DNA of 64,000 nucleotides from Auriscalpium vulgare (taxonomy: Eukaryota > Basidiomycota > Agaricomycetes > Russulales > Auriscalpiaceae), in assembly GCA_019915015.1 (NCBI GenBank), contig JAHBBC010000026.1, positions 62,001 to 126,000 on the forward strand, written 5' to 3'. Below are positions 62,060 to 64,000 of this stretch, piece by piece. The notes beneath the pieces are model-generated. The model did no database searches. It was not told the origin of the DNA and was given only the letters and a program-made list of their open reading frames with translations. The position numbers were made by a program, and so were the translations under genes. How positions within the stretch are numbered: position 1 is the stretch's first letter; every line of letters begins with the position of its first letter.

Positions 62060-63713
62060 ATGCAAGAATCATCGCTTTCCTACGACAGACAGGCGTTGTA
62101 CTATGCTGCGCGGATATATACCGCCAACGAACGTATCCGTGCTTTGCCGCTCTCTCACCGCACCCCATACTACAACCTCTATGCGAACGAAGTGGTGCGT
62201 CTCACATCATGTCTTTCCATCTCCAACTCATCCATATGTTACAGCTTACCGCGCTGCGATATGTATCGAGCCTCACACGAGGTACCAACTTCCCAGAAAT
62301 CATCATCAGAGCCCAAGCCGCTCTCCTGCAAGCGCCTACAAACGGCGCACAGGCGTGGTCTTTCGACCCTTCCGACGTCGAAATCGGCTTCTATGAGGTC
62401 GAGTACGCCGGGTATCGTTTTGCAGACGACTGGTGGAATGAATGTGCGTCGCATCTTGCCGTCATTGTCTGCGCGGCATTCATGCTCTCACTTAGCGGAC
62501 ACTGCTGCGCGGAATCGCTCTGCTCAGTTGAATGTGACCAAAGACGCCATCGTGGATGCGTACAGGCGTCCGGATACTGTGCCGACAAGCGTCAATATAC
62601 AGCATATGCCTTCGCCGATGTCGACCCCTATTTCTCTTGCACCCAGTCACTCTACTCCCTCGCCTGCTCTGCCAAATCACCATGCTTTTCGAAATGCAGT
62701 CAATCCACGCATCCCGTCGCCAAGTCAGCCTGCTCCAATATTGTCGGCCGAGCGCAAGCGTGTCCACAACGGCGACCACGACAACTCCGCCGAGGACAGC
62801 ACTCACGCACCGAGCGCAACGAAACGGCCGCGGGGGCGGCCGCGGAAGAGCGAAGCACGGCCAGCGAGCAAGATCATCTTCGTCCATCGCCGCCTGGATC
62901 AATACGAAGGCGAATCAGAGCTGCCCGCCGATGCGATCATCGTGCGCATCAACTCCAGCAGGTATCTCGTCGGCTTGTCGTCTTCTGCTCGCAATATCGT
63001 GCGTGTAATATGATGTTCGTTCTACTTTGTTTGTTGATCGTTTGACAGGCGCAGTGTGAGGCGTGCAACGCTGCTGGGGCAGCATGTTTCAAAGGGCCGA
63101 ATGAGGCCTGCACACTGTGCTCGCTACGAAAGCGGCCGTGCAAGCAATTAGCCCTTGCTACCCATGCAGAGACTCTTCAAGACAACGCACGCGCGCAGAA
63201 AAGCAATAGAATATTGGATTACTTTGACAAGCTTCCGGATACTAGCGGTGAGGGTCACGCTCACGTTTCCACTCACCGTTCCTAAACGTAGTATTTGCAT
63301 CCATAGCTGCCGCCAGCGGCATCAAGCCAGGGATCCTGATCGGGCAGGGTGCCCAAGAATTCGCACCGCGCCGCCTGACGTATACACACGAGCGCGGCGG
63401 GCTCCCGCGCGACACCGTCGTCGTCATTGTCAAGCAGGGCCAGCCTGCAGAAGTCATCGAGTACGCAGTGGGGCTGTATTCCCAGAATCAGAGCTCAGTA
63501 CGCCCGTCCTCCGCGTCGTCGCCGTTTTTCAGACTCACGTCGTTGCAGACCGCGTGTATGCAGTGCGCGGAGCGCAATGTGCCGTGCTTTCCGGGCCCGG
63601 GCGATGCGTGCACGTTGTGTGTGCTGCACGATGAGCCGTGTGCGGTAAGCGGGGCGGCAGATCTGCGGCTGGTAGACGTGCTGATTGTGTGTCCAGATTT
63701 TTGTGCACGATGA
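62060..63713 (+). CDS. P8 copy 3
   Basis: Exons 62060-62194, 62245-62443, 62496-62998, 63049-63247, 63292-63497 and 63549-63713. Encodes the same protein as copy 1 (Phe61, Thr77). The possible tail after 63713 runs off the window. Confidence 0.75.
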
Positions 63714-64000
63714 TATGGAGGACACTACCTCGAAGGCCGACCTCGAGCTGAGACGCTCCGCCTGCCCCCGCCAATCCACAGCATCATGCGCAAGGTGCAC
63801 GCGGACTTCCACGTACTGCCGACCCTCGCCGCGCCGTGCAAGGACGGGCTGTATGTCGTCCCCAAGGGGCACTTTGTTCTCGCGTTGCGCGCTGTAAGCC
63901 AGCGAGACCCGACGCTGCGATGTGCATCGCTGTCGATGCGGGCGCCGCTGCCTAGCGCGTGGATCCCAGCGGCCACCCGCCTCGCGCCCGCCCTCGCGGA

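Larger units (their letters stand above)
61469..64000. repeat. 12.5-kb tandem segment, copy 3, cut by window end
   Basis: First 2,532 bp of a further copy. Its 5' flank matches copy 2, but at the three variable sites in P8 it matches copy 1. Confidence 0.95.

Overview
The window is nuclear DNA of a filamentous basidiomycete, most likely an agaricomycete. The coding sequence is GC-rich, introns are mostly 43-65 nt with GT-AG ends (a few GC-AG), genes lie close together on both strands, and an F-box protein, a TatD-type nuclease and a septation-regulator-like protein are present. The species cannot be told from this sequence. All exon models below were built by hand from reading frame, splice site and phase, with no transcript or database support.

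Layout. 0-8.3 kb: a nuclear-looking protein with one six-cysteine zinc-cluster-like motif (33-2438, +), a TatD-family metal-dependent hydrolase whose frame looks broken (2626-3938, -), and a 1,296-residue protein with four ENWDxDF motifs, possibly a Byr4/Bfa1-type scaffold (4263-8270, -). 8.3-10 kb: no gene. 10-26.4 kb: six members of one gene family (here P1-P6). 26.7-30.5 kb: an F-box protein and an unrecognised protein with an acidic tail, both on -. 30.5-32.6 kb: no gene. 32.6-36.6 kb: family member P7. 36.4-64 kb: a directly repeated segment of about 12.5 kb, two full copies and the start of a third, each with family member P8 and a long stretch of decayed sequence.

The main content is the P1-P8 family, which I do not recognise. 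All members share domain A, split over two exons (Tyr/Ala-rich start, ending at a Trp-Trp pair; exon 2 is 199-208 nt in every copy). After a basic or acidic linker, sometimes with an AT-hook, most members alternate two small modules: module B (LPxDxIVVxI ... YLxGTxSSPR) and module C (C-x2-C-x6-10-C-x6-13-C-x2-C-x6-C, close to the fungal Zn(II)2Cys6 spacing). Several end in a helical domain D. Most module exons are bounded by phase-0 introns, so they can be duplicated without breaking frame. Module C number varies from 0 to 4 between neighbours. Five members also share a promoter element with consensus CACGTGGNCGCGTTTC 50-150 bp before the start codon, and a sixth has the CACGTG core. Together this suggests a co-regulated, fast-amplifying family of putative nuclear DNA-binding proteins. 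The function is unknown.

The 12.5-kb repeats are almost identical. Their left boundary lies inside the GTGCG-rich repeat that encodes the tail of P7, so the 3' end of P7 is copied at the start of each later unit. This is either a very recent tandem amplification or an assembly artefact, for instance joined haplotypes of a dikaryon.
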